A stretch of DNA of 64,000 nt from Mucilaginibacter aquariorum (GCF_024498135.1 NZ_JANHOH010000006.1:167014-231013), one strand, 5' to 3'. Shown: positions 33,193 to 42,712, counted from the first letter of the stretch. A program made the numbers and translations. Notes: a model not told the origin generated them from the sequence alone.

Positions 33193-35604
33193 ATGAAAAA
33201 GCTTTTTTTAATGTTGTTTGCAGTCGCGTGCTTTAATGCCGCGTTGCATGCCCAGGTTGCGCCTGTAAAAAACGAGGGCACTATAAAAAATGTAGTAACC
33301 CGGCTTCAAACGCTATCAACAGACAGGGTAATTGAAAAAGCGTACTTACATTTCGATAAGCCTTATTACAACCCCGGCGATACCATCTATTTTAAAGCCT
33401 ATGTAACCGCAGGCGAGGGTCACGAGCTATCGAAAATTAGCGGTGTGCTGCATGTTGACCTTGTGAGCAAGAACGATTCCATTATGCAATCGCTGATATT
33501 GCAGCTAAAAAACGGGCTGGCCTGGGGCGATTTCGCGTTACCTAACTACTTGTCGAAAGGTAATTACAGGGTGCGGGCATATACACAGTGGATGCAAAAC
33601 GCGGGGAATACTTATTTCTTTAACAAAACAATTGGGGTTAATGGTAAAAGTATAGCACAGCTATCCCAGGCAAAAGCCGCCGATAATAAAACCGATGTGC
33701 AGTTTTTCCCTGAAGGAGGTATGCTTGTAGCAGCGGTGCCCAGTCGCATCGCTTTTAAGGCGGTGGGCAGTAATGGCATGGGTGCCTATATAAGAGGCAT
33801 TGTAGTTGATAATAATAATGTAGCTGTTGCTAAGTTCACGTCCACGCACCTGGGCATGGGGCAAGTATTTATTACGCCCGAAGATGGCAAAACTTACAAA
33901 GCCAAAGTAACATATCCGGATGGATCAACAAATACGATTGACCTACCAAAAACCGAGGCAAAGGGCATGTCGCTATCTGTTAACAACAGCGACCTGAATA
34001 AGCTATCAATAGATATCAACGCCAACAAGCCCTATTACTTAGAGAATAAGAACAAAGAAGTATCGGTGGTTATTTATTCGGCAGGGATTGTAAAAACCGT
34101 AAAAACGGTATTAGATAACCAGGTAATAGGTTTCGATCTGCCAAAAAAAGACCTTAAATCGGGCATCACCCAAATTACCTTGTTTTCGGAAAGCGGGATG
34201 CCGTTAAGCGAGCGCCTGGTATTTATACAAAATGCCGATGAGCTTACCTTTACCGTGAACAGTGATAAAACAACCTACGCGACCCACGATAAGGCCCATA
34301 TCACACTTAACGCTAAACTACCGGAGAATAAGGCATCGGTAGGGAATTTTTCGGTATCGGTTATTGATGAAAGTAAAGTGCCCGCAAATGAGGATAAAGA
34401 AAGCTCGATATTTTCAGATCTGCTGCTTACCTCAGATCTGCGTGGTTATGTTGAACAGCCCGGCTATTACTTTAATAATGTAAACACCGATACCCGCAAC
34501 AACCTTGATATTTTAATGCTTACCCAAGGCTATCGCCGTTTTCAATGGAAAGAACTTTTAAATGAACCCATCGCCCCAATTGCCTATAAGCCGGAGTTTG
34601 GCATGCAGTTAAAGGGTACAATGGTAACTAAGGCGGGAGCGCCGGTACCAAATGAAAAGGTTACCCTTATGCTACCTGCAACCGGGCAAAGTACAACGAT
34701 AACAACAGATGCTGCCGGGAAGTTCAGTTTCACCAACATGGAATATGTAAACGGAACCCAGTTTTTGTTAAATATCGAAAATAAATCACTTCAGAATAAA
34801 GCAAAGATCCGGTTAGATGAAACCAATACAGCGCTACCCTTAAGCGCTAATAATTCGCCCGAAGGTAAGGTGGGCGAAAAGCTACCCGAATATACCGCCG
34901 CAATTGCCGACCAGCCCAATACTGTTGGTTCAAGAGTCTTGAAACCTGTTTATGTAAAAGAAAAATCAAATTATAAAACAGCAAGCCTTGCAGGTGCCGG
35001 CAATGCCGACCAGGTAATATTTAACAAACAGTTTAAAAATCATCCCACACTTTCGCAAGGTTTAACCGGTATAGCCCGCAATATGTATTTTAGTTATGGC
35101 AAAGCCTATTTAAGAACAAATACTGCAACAGCGGGCGGGGAAACAGTGGTAGAGCCCATGATGATAGTTGTTGATGGTGCAATTACTTCGGGGGATATTG
35201 ATAATATACCCCCCGGGGATGTAGAATCGGTTGAAATTTTAAAAGGCGCAAATGCTTCCATTTATGGCCAGGGTGCAGGTGCAGGCGTAATGATTATCAA
35301 TACCAAACGTGGGGGTGATACGGGTGAAATAAATAAAGAAATGACGCCCGGGCTGGTATCAATTACGCCACAAGGATTTTACCGGGCACGTGAGTTTTAT
35401 TCGCCGGTTTACGATGCGGTAAAAAAAGGCCCTGCAGAAGGGCAGACAACAATATTTTGGAAACCTAACCTAATAACCAATGAGGCGGGCAACGCCGCGT
35501 TCGATTATTTAAACGACGGCCCTGGCCAGTATCGTATCATAATTGAGGGTATTGATAATGGCGGGAATATAGGCAGGGCGGTTTATAAGTATAATGTACA
35601 GTAA
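33193..35604 (+). CDS. Macroglobulin-like and plug-domain protein without a barrel
   Basis: The 803-residue secreted protein has a signal peptide (MLFAVACFNAALHAQ), an N-terminal MG2-like macroglobulin region (AYLHFDKPYYNPGDTIYFKAY near residues 50-70), further beta-sandwich modules, a carboxypeptidase-regulatory-like domain (about 472-545) and a TonB-receptor plug domain (about 600-706, with DVESVEILKGANASIYGQ). No outer-membrane barrel follows; instead the chain ends with another beta region (FDYLNDGPGQYRIIIEG). It belongs to a Bacteroidota family of unknown function. It is convergent with the GT39 gene, one base between the stops. Confidence 0.75.
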   Translation: MKKLFLMLFAVACFNAALHAQVAPVKNEGTIKNVVTRLQTLSTDRVIEKAYLHFDKPYYNPGDTIYFKAYVTAGEGHELSKISGVLHVDLVSKNDSIMQSLILQLKNGLAWGDFALPNYLSKGNYRVRAYTQWMQNAGNTYFFNKTIGVNGKSIAQLSQAKAADNKTDVQFFPEGGMLVAAVPSRIAFKAVGSNGMGAYIRGIVVDNNNVAVAKFTSTHLGMGQVFITPEDGKTYKAKVTYPDGSTNTIDLPKTEAKGMSLSVNNSDLNKLSIDINANKPYYLENKNKEVSVVIYSAGIVKTVKTVLDNQVIGFDLPKKDLKSGITQITLFSESGMPLSERLVFIQNADELTFTVNSDKTTYATHDKAHITLNAKLPENKASVGNFSVSVIDESKVPANEDKESSIFSDLLLTSDLRGYVEQPGYYFNNVNTDTRNNLDILMLTQGYRRFQWKELLNEPIAPIAYKPEFGMQLKGTMVTKAGAPVPNEKVTLMLPATGQSTTITTDAAGKFSFTNMEYVNGTQFLLNIENKSLQNKAKIRLDETNTALPLSANNSPEGKVGEKLPEYTAAIADQPNTVGSRVLKPVYVKEKSNYKTASLAGAGNADQVIFNKQFKNHPTLSQGLTGIARNMYFSYGKAYLRTNTATAGGETVVEPMMIVVDGAITSGDIDNIPPGDVESVEILKGANASIYGQGAGAGVMIINTKRGGDTGEINKEMTPGLVSITPQGFYRAREFYSPVYDAVKKGPAEGQTTIFWKPNLITNEAGNAAFDYLNDGPGQYRIIIEGIDNGGNIGRAVYKYNVQ

Positions 35605-35605
35605 G

Positions 35606-37258
35606 CTATTTACTTATCAGGTATACTTTGGCCAATACCTTATGACGGGTGGCATGGTTTACAAATGCGGGTAAAATGTTTTCCTGCGGATAATCGGTAA
35701 AGGTTTTAATGATCTTAAAATCAGCATGGGTATTTGTAAGTTGATCCAGCATGGGTTGGCTTACAAAAAAGATGGCCCTGCCTGTTGGCTTAAATGCGTT
35801 AAAATCTTCGGGAGAGATAAAGTCAACGGGTTTGTTACTATAAAACTGGAACATGTTGTTTGCCATCCTCAGCGAGTAAATATGGGCGTCGTTAAATTCG
35901 GGCCGGTTAATATACTTGCCCGCGCTTACCTGGCCGCTATATGACGCTATAGTTGGGAAAAGAACGGTGTTTAAATAAAAGTTGGCAAATAACACCGCGC
36001 AACAGGTAAGCATAAAAACCCGATAAGCAGGTGCCCTTACTTTTATAATAATGAGCGCGGCCACCAATCCAAACAATATACAATCAATTACAAACAGCAG
36101 GTTAGATACAGGTTTAAGATAAATGTGTATCACAATAATAACTACCGGCAGTAATACCGCAAATATCAGCAGCACTATTTTTCGGTAATATTCGCCGGCA
36201 CGGCTTAGCTGCTTAAAGCAATAGGGTGCGGTTATTATGGCAAACAACGGAAACAATATATTGGTATAAAATGGTAGCTGAAAACGCGAAAGAGAGAACA
36301 ATACCAGCAACAGCAAGCCACCGCTTAAGGTGTAATACTCTGGCAGGTTAACCTTTTGCCAGATGTTTTTTAAGCTTTTATAAACAGCATAGTAAAATAG
36401 CAGGCACCAGGGTAAAAACGCCCATAACATGGTATGTATAAAAAAGGACGGATCGCCGGATGCTTTTTGTTTAATAGGGCCATTGTTTACAAAACGGCCA
36501 AACTGGCTATCCCACAAAAACCAACGGATCCCGCTTACATTATGCCTGTCAAAAACGGTTTTTTCGGGGTGCAGATCAAACTGTATGTAAAGCGCATAAA
36601 ACTCGGGCAGGGTAAAAACAAAGGTAAGCAGGTACAACAACAGCCATTTGCCGTAAAATATATGCAGAAACTTTTTCTGATAAATAAGCTGACCCAGCAA
36701 GCTGCCGTAAATAGCCACTATCACAAACACGCCCTTGGTCATGATAGCGCATGCTGTAAGCAGGGCGGCTAATAGCAAATGTTTAACCACCGGCTTATCG
36801 TTATAGCGGGCAATATGATAAATGCTGCCAATTAGCAGGCCCATTAAATAAGGCTCGGCCCTTACATCAAGGTTTGATAGAATGATGTGCTGGGCCGTAA
36901 TCAATATTAAAACAGCAGTCAGGGCAATTTCTTTAGTGTAAAACCTACGGGCAAACAGGTAAGTATAAAGCGCGCTCAGCAAAAAGAATAGCAGGGCTGG
37001 CAGCCGGTATGCCCAAACACTTACGCCAAACAATTTAAAACTTGCCATAGCAGCCCAAAAGGGGAAGTGTGGTTTATCCAGCCAGTCGCGGTTGTAAGTA
37101 AATAGCTGTAGCATATCGTGCTTGTACAGCATGTTTTTGGAAATAGACGCGTAAAGCCCGGGGTCGTCGGTAAAAAAATCGGTAGTAATACCAACAAAAC
37201 TAACCAACAGTGCCAGTATAAATAGTAACAGGTAAAAAGGCTTATAATTATTGGTCAT
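35606..37258 (-). CDS. GT39/ArnT-like membrane glycosyltransferase, copy 1
   Basis: The 550-residue protein has about 12 hydrophobic segments and a periplasmic C-terminal part. Near the N-terminus, FFTDDPGLYA carries the acidic pair used by the GT-C fold, and LDKPHFPFWAAM and LDVRAEPYLMG are typical of the ArnT/PMT group. Such enzymes transfer sugars from polyprenyl-phosphate donors to lipids or proteins in the periplasm. It is a paralogue of the gene at 47293. A strong terminator and a possible structured leader lie 50-140 bases upstream of its start. Confidence 0.85.
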   Translation of the reverse strand: MTNNYKPFYLLLFILALLVSFVGITTDFFTDDPGLYASISKNMLYKHDMLQLFTYNRDWLDKPHFPFWAAMASFKLFGVSVWAYRLPALLFFLLSALYTYLFARRFYTKEIALTAVLILITAQHIILSNLDVRAEPYLMGLLIGSIYHIARYNDKPVVKHLLLAALLTACAIMTKGVFVIVAIYGSLLGQLIYQKKFLHIFYGKWLLLYLLTFVFTLPEFYALYIQFDLHPEKTVFDRHNVSGIRWFLWDSQFGRFVNNGPIKQKASGDPSFFIHTMLWAFLPWCLLFYYAVYKSLKNIWQKVNLPEYYTLSGGLLLLVLFSLSRFQLPFYTNILFPLFAIITAPYCFKQLSRAGEYYRKIVLLIFAVLLPVVIIVIHIYLKPVSNLLFVIDCILFGLVAALIIIKVRAPAYRVFMLTCCAVLFANFYLNTVLFPTIASYSGQVSAGKYINRPEFNDAHIYSLRMANNMFQFYSNKPVDFISPEDFNAFKPTGRAIFFVSQPMLDQLTNTHADFKIIKTFTDYPQENILPAFVNHATRHKVLAKVYLISK

Positions 37259-37310
37259 CCCGACACAAATATAAGTTTAATGGGGGCGAAAACTTATCAG
37301 GTAATTTCAT

Positions 37311-37393
37311 AAAAAAACCCCCGCCTTTCGGCAGGGGCCAAAAACTCACAACAATTGTTTAACCTTTCGGTCAATTCCTAACTGCAATGCGAG
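37311..37393 (-). ncRNA. Candidate structured RNA or attenuator leader ending in a strong terminator
   Basis: On the minus strand an outer stem CUCGCA/UGUGAG (plus-strand 37388-37393 with 37345-37350) encloses an inner stem AAUUG/CAAUU capped by ACC-GAAA-GGU. It is followed by a GC-rich hairpin (37318-37339) with a GAAA-type loop and seven T (37311-37317), an intrinsic terminator. The GT39 start at 37258 lies 53 bases further on. It may be an attenuator of that gene or an independent small RNA. Inferred from structure by eye only. Confidence 0.5.
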
Positions 37394-37518
37394 CTCTACT
37401 TATATAACGTGCTGAAAGCGTGAAAGTTTTATTGCCCTGAACTCATTAAGTAAATTTTTCAAATGTTTTAGGTTAATTCATTTATCTTTATTGCAAATAA
37501 ACCACAAGTAATACTATC

Positions 37519-38034
37519 ATGAAAAAAACTATTCAATTAAAAGCGGCTGCGCTGTTTGCATTCGCTATGCTGTTTTCGGTTATTACATTTGCGCAAGATA
37601 AGCCAGTTGCAAGTCCACGCGATAGCGTAAGCGGCAAAATTAACGGTGCTACAATAAGCATTAATTATGGCAGCCCATCGGTAAAAGGCCGTAAAGTATT
37701 TGGCGAATTGGTACCTTTAGATTCGGTTTGGCGTGCCGGTGCAAACGAGGCCACTGTGTTTACAACCAGTAAAGATATTACCGTACAAGGCAAAAAACTG
37801 CCTGCAGGTACTTATAGCTTTTTTGTTATACCAACTGCAACCACCTGGACAGTTATTTTTAACAACGTAGCCAAACAATGGGGCGCTTACAAGTACGATA
37901 AAACGAAGGATGCTTTGCGTGTAACCGTTACGCCTGTAAAATCTGCAATGAACGAGCGTTTGGTTTATAAAATAAACGCAAAAGGTTTCTCATTAAACTG
38001 GGATAAACTTTCGGTACCGGTAGCTGTAAAATAA
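37519..38034 (+). CDS. DUF2911 family secreted protein
   Basis: The 171-residue protein has a signal peptide (FAFAMLFSVITFAQ) and one DUF2911 domain with ISINYGSPSVKGRKVFG, WRAGANEATVFTTSKD and LPAGTYSFFVIPT. The family is very common in Bacteroidota, periplasmic and of unknown function. A TATCTTTA box at 37483-37490 could be its -7 promoter element, 29 bases before the start. A terminator follows at 38056. A single-gene unit. Confidence 0.85.
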   Translation: MKKTIQLKAAALFAFAMLFSVITFAQDKPVASPRDSVSGKINGATISINYGSPSVKGRKVFGELVPLDSVWRAGANEATVFTTSKDITVQGKKLPAGTYSFFVIPTATTWTVIFNNVAKQWGAYKYDKTKDALRVTVTPVKSAMNERLVYKINAKGFSLNWDKLSVPVAVK

Positions 38035-38055
38035 TTGTTGGCTACTAAAAATATA

Positions 38056-38081
38056 AAACCCTGGCTATGCCGGGGTTTTTT
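38056..38081 (+). terminator. Intrinsic terminator after the DUF2911 gene
   Basis: AAACCCTGGC and GCCGGGGTTT form a hairpin with a short loop, followed by six T, 22 bases after the stop. Confidence 0.75.
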
Positions 38082-38146
38082 GTTGGGCTATATTAAAATA
38101 AAGAGCAATATTTGCCGGTATTTTAACATTATATTTACCACCATAC

Positions 38147-39229
38147 ATGCAAAAACAGCAAGGTAAGGCTTTTATAAAAAGAGGGTTAATTATACTCGCC
38201 CTTATATTGGCTGTTAACTTGTTAATGGTATTTGCAGACCATCCGCAGGCGGTTGAAAAATATTACTCCGAGGGGCTTTACCTGTTTGTTTGCCACGTAC
38301 TCCATCCTGTATTTAATATCTTCCCGTTCAGCTTTGGCGATGTAATATACTTAATAGTAATAGGCTATATTATATATGCACTAATAAGGCTTATCGCATT
38401 ATGTTTTAAAAAGAAATTTATGCAGGCCGGCATTTTTACTGCCGGCATTGTAATTAGTATAATGGCGGGTGTATTAATGTTTTACCTGTTTTGGGGATTG
38501 AATTATTTTCGCCCGTCGGCAGGGGAGCGATTAAACCTGCGCGATAGCACCTTCACTACTGCCCAACTGCAAAAGGTAACTGCCATACTTATTGATAGTG
38601 CAAACGCCAGCAGGGCCAGGGTTACACCGCAGGACTTAAAGCAAGGCAACGATTCTATTTATAAAACGGCTATCAGAGCGGTGCTTAAACTTTCGGGCAC
38701 ATCAAAAGAATATCAAACCCATAGCCCGGAGATAAAACCCTCATTACTTACCCCCTTACTTAACTACATTGGCACATCTGGCTATTACAACCCCTTTACC
38801 AGCGAAGCACAGATCAATTACCAGATGCCGGTGTTTAACCGCCCTTTTGTAGCCTGCCATGAAATGTCGCACCAGATGGGTTACGGTGCCGAGGATGAAG
38901 CAAATTTTGTAGGCTTTGTGGCCGCTATTGGCTCGCGCGATAAATTGTTGCGCTACTCGGCCTATAACCTGGCGGTTAACGAGTTTATGCATACGGTGCG
39001 GTATACCGATACCGTGCTGTTTAAACAACTAAAAACACAGATCTCCCCAGCAGTTTTGGCCGATTTTAAAACCGAACGCCTTTATTGGCTCTCGTACCAG
39101 AATAAAATAAACACTATTACAAGTGTGTTTTACGATAACTTTTTGAAGGTGAACAATCAACCCCAAGGATTGGAGACCTATAACCGCATGGTATTGCTGG
39201 TGATGGCTATGTACAGGAAGCAGATCTGA
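38147..39229 (+). CDS. DUF3810 family membrane protein with a zinc-protease-like HExxH
   Basis: The 360-residue protein has three N-terminal membrane helices (to about residue 120) and a soluble C-terminal domain. The latter contains FVACHEMSHQMGYGAEDEAN: H-E-x-x-H followed by E, a gluzincin-like arrangement, which suggests a metallopeptidase although DUF3810 has no demonstrated activity that I know of. A -7-like TATATTTA at 38130-38137 ends nine bases before the start codon, so the mRNA may have almost no leader. Confidence 0.8.
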   Translation: MQKQQGKAFIKRGLIILALILAVNLLMVFADHPQAVEKYYSEGLYLFVCHVLHPVFNIFPFSFGDVIYLIVIGYIIYALIRLIALCFKKKFMQAGIFTAGIVISIMAGVLMFYLFWGLNYFRPSAGERLNLRDSTFTTAQLQKVTAILIDSANASRARVTPQDLKQGNDSIYKTAIRAVLKLSGTSKEYQTHSPEIKPSLLTPLLNYIGTSGYYNPFTSEAQINYQMPVFNRPFVACHEMSHQMGYGAEDEANFVGFVAAIGSRDKLLRYSAYNLAVNEFMHTVRYTDTVLFKQLKTQISPAVLADFKTERLYWLSYQNKINTITSVFYDNFLKVNNQPQGLETYNRMVLLVMAMYRKQI

Positions 39230-39277
39230 GAAAGCCTCCTGCTGCGCAAAGAGGAAAAGAAGAGGTTGCATTGCCGT

Positions 39278-39359
39278 TGGCTTTAGCCAAAATTGATAAA
39301 GCGGTATTTGGCTAAAGCCATTTTTAGGCGTTTGCTATTCCGTCCCTTGAAAGGGACGG
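39278..39359. repeat. Two adjacent hairpins (TTGGCTAAAGCCA and CCGTCCCTT elements)
   Basis: TGGCTTTAGCCAAA (39278-39291) and its inverted copy (39307-39320) form a 14-bp stem. Right after it CCGTCCCTT and AAGGGACGG (39340-39359) form a 9-bp hairpin with a two-base centre. They lie after the DUF3810 gene and may end its transcript. Confidence 0.7.
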
Positions 39360-39468
39360 CAATGATATGCTTAGCAAGTAATTTATTCACCCCGACATCG
39401 CAGTGATGAAGATGAGATAGATGCCAAATCCCGGCGAATAAGAGTGTCTCCTGCCAAAAGAACTTGAC

Positions 39469-39671
39469 AAAAAAAAGTGCGTTCCGTATCTCACCCCGGA
39501 ACGCACACAACATCATTCAAATAATGTTGATCAACTAAACCTCAGATAACATGTTTTATTACCTAAGTTCTTTATGCAATCCATTGCGGGTTGCTTATTA
39601 ATTCTTTAATGTATTCTTTATGTGTAAGTTACAGAGCAATAAGTGTTCCTAAACTTTTTAAAGTTTAATTA
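39469..39671 (-). ncRNA. Candidate small structured RNA, about 200 nt
   Basis: On the minus strand TATCTTTG (plus 39677-39684) is a perfect Bacteroidota -7 box. About 200 bases later lies a strong intrinsic terminator: GTGCGTTCC/GGAACGCAC (39477-39485 with 39498-39506) followed by eight T (39469-39476). Between them are further stems, such as CAACAUUA/UGAUGUUG (39508-39529) and a GCAAU/AUUGC hairpin. No reading frame fits. The size is like 6S RNA but I cannot identify it. The rest of the 39360-39995 gap is AT-rich with nothing I can name. Confidence 0.5.
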
Positions 39672-39995
39672 GGCGGCAAAGATACGTGCTGAAAAGCTGT
39701 CTTTATAACATTATATGTTATAAGTCGCTTCAAATACATAAATGTTACATAAATATGTTTGTTTATTTTTTAACTTATACGCATCATTTTTCCATAGTGC
39801 TACAGCGCCTATTGTATTATTAATATTGGCTATTGTTAAAAATAGTGAGGCAGCATGGACTATATTATAGACAGTTTTTGCTAAACTGTTTTTAATAAGG
39901 GTTTTAGTGGTTTATCGGTTTAGCGAAAATGGCTTTTAGCGGATAGTTTTAATGGAGAAAAGTTTAATTTAAATTATAAACATTAATATATCGTT

Positions 39996-42188
39996 TTGAA
40001 AAAATTATTCACCCTGTTTTTACTTTATATGTTAGGCGCTAATGTTAACACACAGGCGCAAAAATCCTCAACTAGCGATATTAACCGGTATAAACAGCAG
40101 GCTAAGGCAGTTACCATTATACGTGATAATTATGGTGTGCCGCATATTTACGGCCAAACAGACGCTGCAGTAGTTTTTGGCTTAATGTACACCCAATGCG
40201 AAGATAATTTTAAAGGTATTGAACGTAATTACCTTTATCAGCTGGGCAGGCAAAGCGAAGCCGACGGTGAAAACCGCCTGTTTGAGGATGTACAACTCCA
40301 GCTTATAGCCGATAGCGCCGATGCTATAAAGGATTATAACCAAAGCCCGCCGTATTTTAAAAAGCTGATGGATGCTTTTGCCGATGGGATAAATTATTAC
40401 TTATATAAACACCCCGAGGTAAAGCCACTTGTATTTACGCGTTTTAAGCCCTGGTATGCTTTAATGTTCACCGATGGCAGTGTAGCTGCTACCGAAACCG
40501 GAGGGATCTCTCCACGTGAAACACAGGCGTTTTATACCGCCGATAATAAAACAGGATCGGTTTACAAATCAAAGCCGCTTATAAAAGACGATGAGGAAAG
40601 GGAGATAGGATCTAACGGGTTTGCTATTGCGCCCTCGCGCTCTGCATCGGGCCACGCGCTGCTTTACATTAACCCGCATGTGCCTTTTTATTTCAGGAGC
40701 GAAGTGGGGCTGAACAGCGAGGAAGGGTTACGTGCTTATGGCGCTGTTACCTGGGGGCAGTTCTTCATTTATCAGGGCTTTAACAACCATTGCGGATGGA
40801 TGCATACCAGCAGCTATGCCGATGTGGGCGACCTGTATGCTGAAAAAATGACTGAAAAGGATGGCAAATGGTTTTATGAGTATGATGGGAAGCTTAAACC
40901 GGTAATTATCCGCAAGCTTAAATTGAATGTAAAACAGGGCGATAAATATAGTCAGCGCGATATAACAGCTTACTATACCCACCATGGCCCGGTAATAGCA
41001 AGCAGGGATGGCAAATGGCTGGCGCTGAAACATAATAACCGTTCCTATAACGCCCTGCTGGAATCGTGGCTTATTACCAAAGCAAACAACATGGCCCAAT
41101 ATAAAAAAGCGATGGGCTTGCTAGCCAATACCAGCAATAACACTGTTTATGCCGATGATAAGGGCAACATTGCTTTTTGGTATGGTAATTTTATGCCTAA
41201 GCGCGATGCTAAACTTAACTGGAACCTCCCGGTTGATGGCACCAGTCCCGCTACAGAATGGAAGGGTTTGCACGGGGTAGATGAAGTAGTACATGTATAT
41301 AACCCGACAACCGGTTACATACAAAATTGCAATTCCACGCCGTTTACATCATCGGGTGCTGCCAGTCCTGATAAAACCAGATATCCTGCCTACATGGCAC
41401 CCGATGGTGAAAATTATAGGGGGATTACTGCTATAAATTTATTAAGTAATGCAAAAGATATCACCTTAGATGGCCTGATAGCGAAAGGTTATGACAAGTA
41501 CCTGGCTGCTTTTGACGATCTGCAGCCTTCGTTATTTGCCGCTTATGATAAAGCGCCGGATAGTGTTAAGGCAAAACTTGCAGAACCCATAGCCTTATTA
41601 AAACAATGGGACAGGCACACTTCTGCATCATCAATAGCTACCACTATAGCTATAGACTGGGGTACATTAATGTTTCGGGCTATTACCCCTGCAAAACCCG
41701 GCGAAGGCAGTTACCAGGTACAAAGGGTTAAAGAAATGCTGCAAACCTTGCCGGCAAGTCAACAGCTGGAGTTTCTTAATACCGCTTTGCAAAACCTGCA
41801 GAAAAAATTTGGCACCTGGAAGATGGCCTGGGGTGATATAAACCGATACCAGCGACCGGCGGATGGGGTAACCTTTAGCGATGAGCTACCAAGTTTGCCT
41901 GTGGGGGCAACCTCATCGCAATTTGGGCAGTTGCCGTCATTCGTGAGTCGTACTATGGAAACCAATAAGCGTTACGGATATTCTGGTAATAGTTTTATCG
42001 CTGCGGTTGAATTTGGGCCAAGGGTAAAAGCAAAAACCATTATAACGGGCGGCCAATCGTTTAACGCAGCGTCTAAACATTTTACAGACCAGGCACAGGG
42101 GTATATTAACGGCGAATTTAAAGACGTGCTTTTTTATAAAGAGGATGTGCTGAAGCATGTCGAAAAAAGCTATCACCCCGGGCAATAG
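39996..42188 (+). CDS. Penicillin-acylase/acyl-homoserine-lactone-acylase type Ntn hydrolase
   Basis: The 730-residue precursor starts at a TTG codon, chosen because the signal peptide KKLFTLFLLYMLGANVNTQAQ begins there and no ATG gives it. The catalytic Ser of the mature beta subunit is S206 in IGSNGFAIAPSRSASG, the self-cleavage site of Ntn hydrolases of the PvdQ/aculeacin-acylase group. The alpha part carries RDNYGVPHIYGQTDA. The enzyme is periplasmic and cleaves an amide between an acyl chain and a primary amine; the natural substrate is unknown. No antibiotic or quorum genes are near. A lone gene. Confidence 0.88.
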   Translation: MKKLFTLFLLYMLGANVNTQAQKSSTSDINRYKQQAKAVTIIRDNYGVPHIYGQTDAAVVFGLMYTQCEDNFKGIERNYLYQLGRQSEADGENRLFEDVQLQLIADSADAIKDYNQSPPYFKKLMDAFADGINYYLYKHPEVKPLVFTRFKPWYALMFTDGSVAATETGGISPRETQAFYTADNKTGSVYKSKPLIKDDEEREIGSNGFAIAPSRSASGHALLYINPHVPFYFRSEVGLNSEEGLRAYGAVTWGQFFIYQGFNNHCGWMHTSSYADVGDLYAEKMTEKDGKWFYEYDGKLKPVIIRKLKLNVKQGDKYSQRDITAYYTHHGPVIASRDGKWLALKHNNRSYNALLESWLITKANNMAQYKKAMGLLANTSNNTVYADDKGNIAFWYGNFMPKRDAKLNWNLPVDGTSPATEWKGLHGVDEVVHVYNPTTGYIQNCNSTPFTSSGAASPDKTRYPAYMAPDGENYRGITAINLLSNAKDITLDGLIAKGYDKYLAAFDDLQPSLFAAYDKAPDSVKAKLAEPIALLKQWDRHTSASSIATTIAIDWGTLMFRAITPAKPGEGSYQVQRVKEMLQTLPASQQLEFLNTALQNLQKKFGTWKMAWGDINRYQRPADGVTFSDELPSLPVGATSSQFGQLPSFVSRTMETNKRYGYSGNSFIAAVEFGPRVKAKTIITGGQSFNAASKHFTDQAQGYINGEFKDVLFYKEDVLKHVEKSYHPGQ

Positions 42189-42226
42189 TGAGCTATTAAA
42201 TATTATATTTGCTTTACCCTAAGTAA

Positions 42227-42712
42227 ATGAAAAAGTACTGTTTAGTAGTATTACTGTTTTGCCTTTGCCTAAAAAGCTACGGGCAAAGTATTTCTTTTTT
42301 CGACCTTACCAATTTGACCAATCTTAGCGATGGGCAGGCGCATACCTATTTAACCCTGGGGAAGGTTTTTAAGCAACGGTACATACAAGAGATAGACGGG
42401 AAAAAGATTGAACGTTTCCGTTCGATATCTAACAAGGTTAAGGAGCAAAGCATCACAATAGGTGAAAATGCCAAGCTATCTAACGGTACAATTTTGCGCA
42501 CGGTAACCTATGATACTGCCGACCCGCGGCATATTGTTAATTTAATTGCCCAGGCCCGCAGGTCAAAACTAATTATGAAGTTTCAGGGGCAGGATGCCTA
42601 CAACAACATCTATAAGTTTGATAACGATTTTTACTTTATTACCATGACGATAAGCGCTACCGAAAACAAAGGCCAGGTAGTGATTAAACAAAAAGAATTT
42701 ATAGAGTATTGA
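42227..42712 (+). CDS. Secreted hypothetical protein, 161 aa
   Basis: The product has a signal peptide (CLVVLLFCLCLKSYGQ) and a mature domain of about 140 residues with SISFFDLTNLTNLSDGQAH and FKFDN-like strands at the end (NIYKFDNDFYFITMTIS). I see no known domain. It starts 38 bases after the acylase stop on the same strand and could share its transcript. Confidence 0.6.
   Translation: MKKYCLVVLLFCLCLKSYGQSISFFDLTNLTNLSDGQAHTYLTLGKVFKQRYIQEIDGKKIERFRSISNKVKEQSITIGENAKLSNGTILRTVTYDTADPRHIVNLIAQARRSKLIMKFQGQDAYNNIYKFDNDFYFITMTISATENKGQVVIKQKEFIEY

Noticed and set aside
37311..37339. Terminator for the DUF2911 or GT39 gene
   Set aside because: Its T-run is on the minus strand and it lies upstream of the GT39 start and of the plus-strand DUF2911 gene, so it ends neither; a leader or small RNA explains it better.
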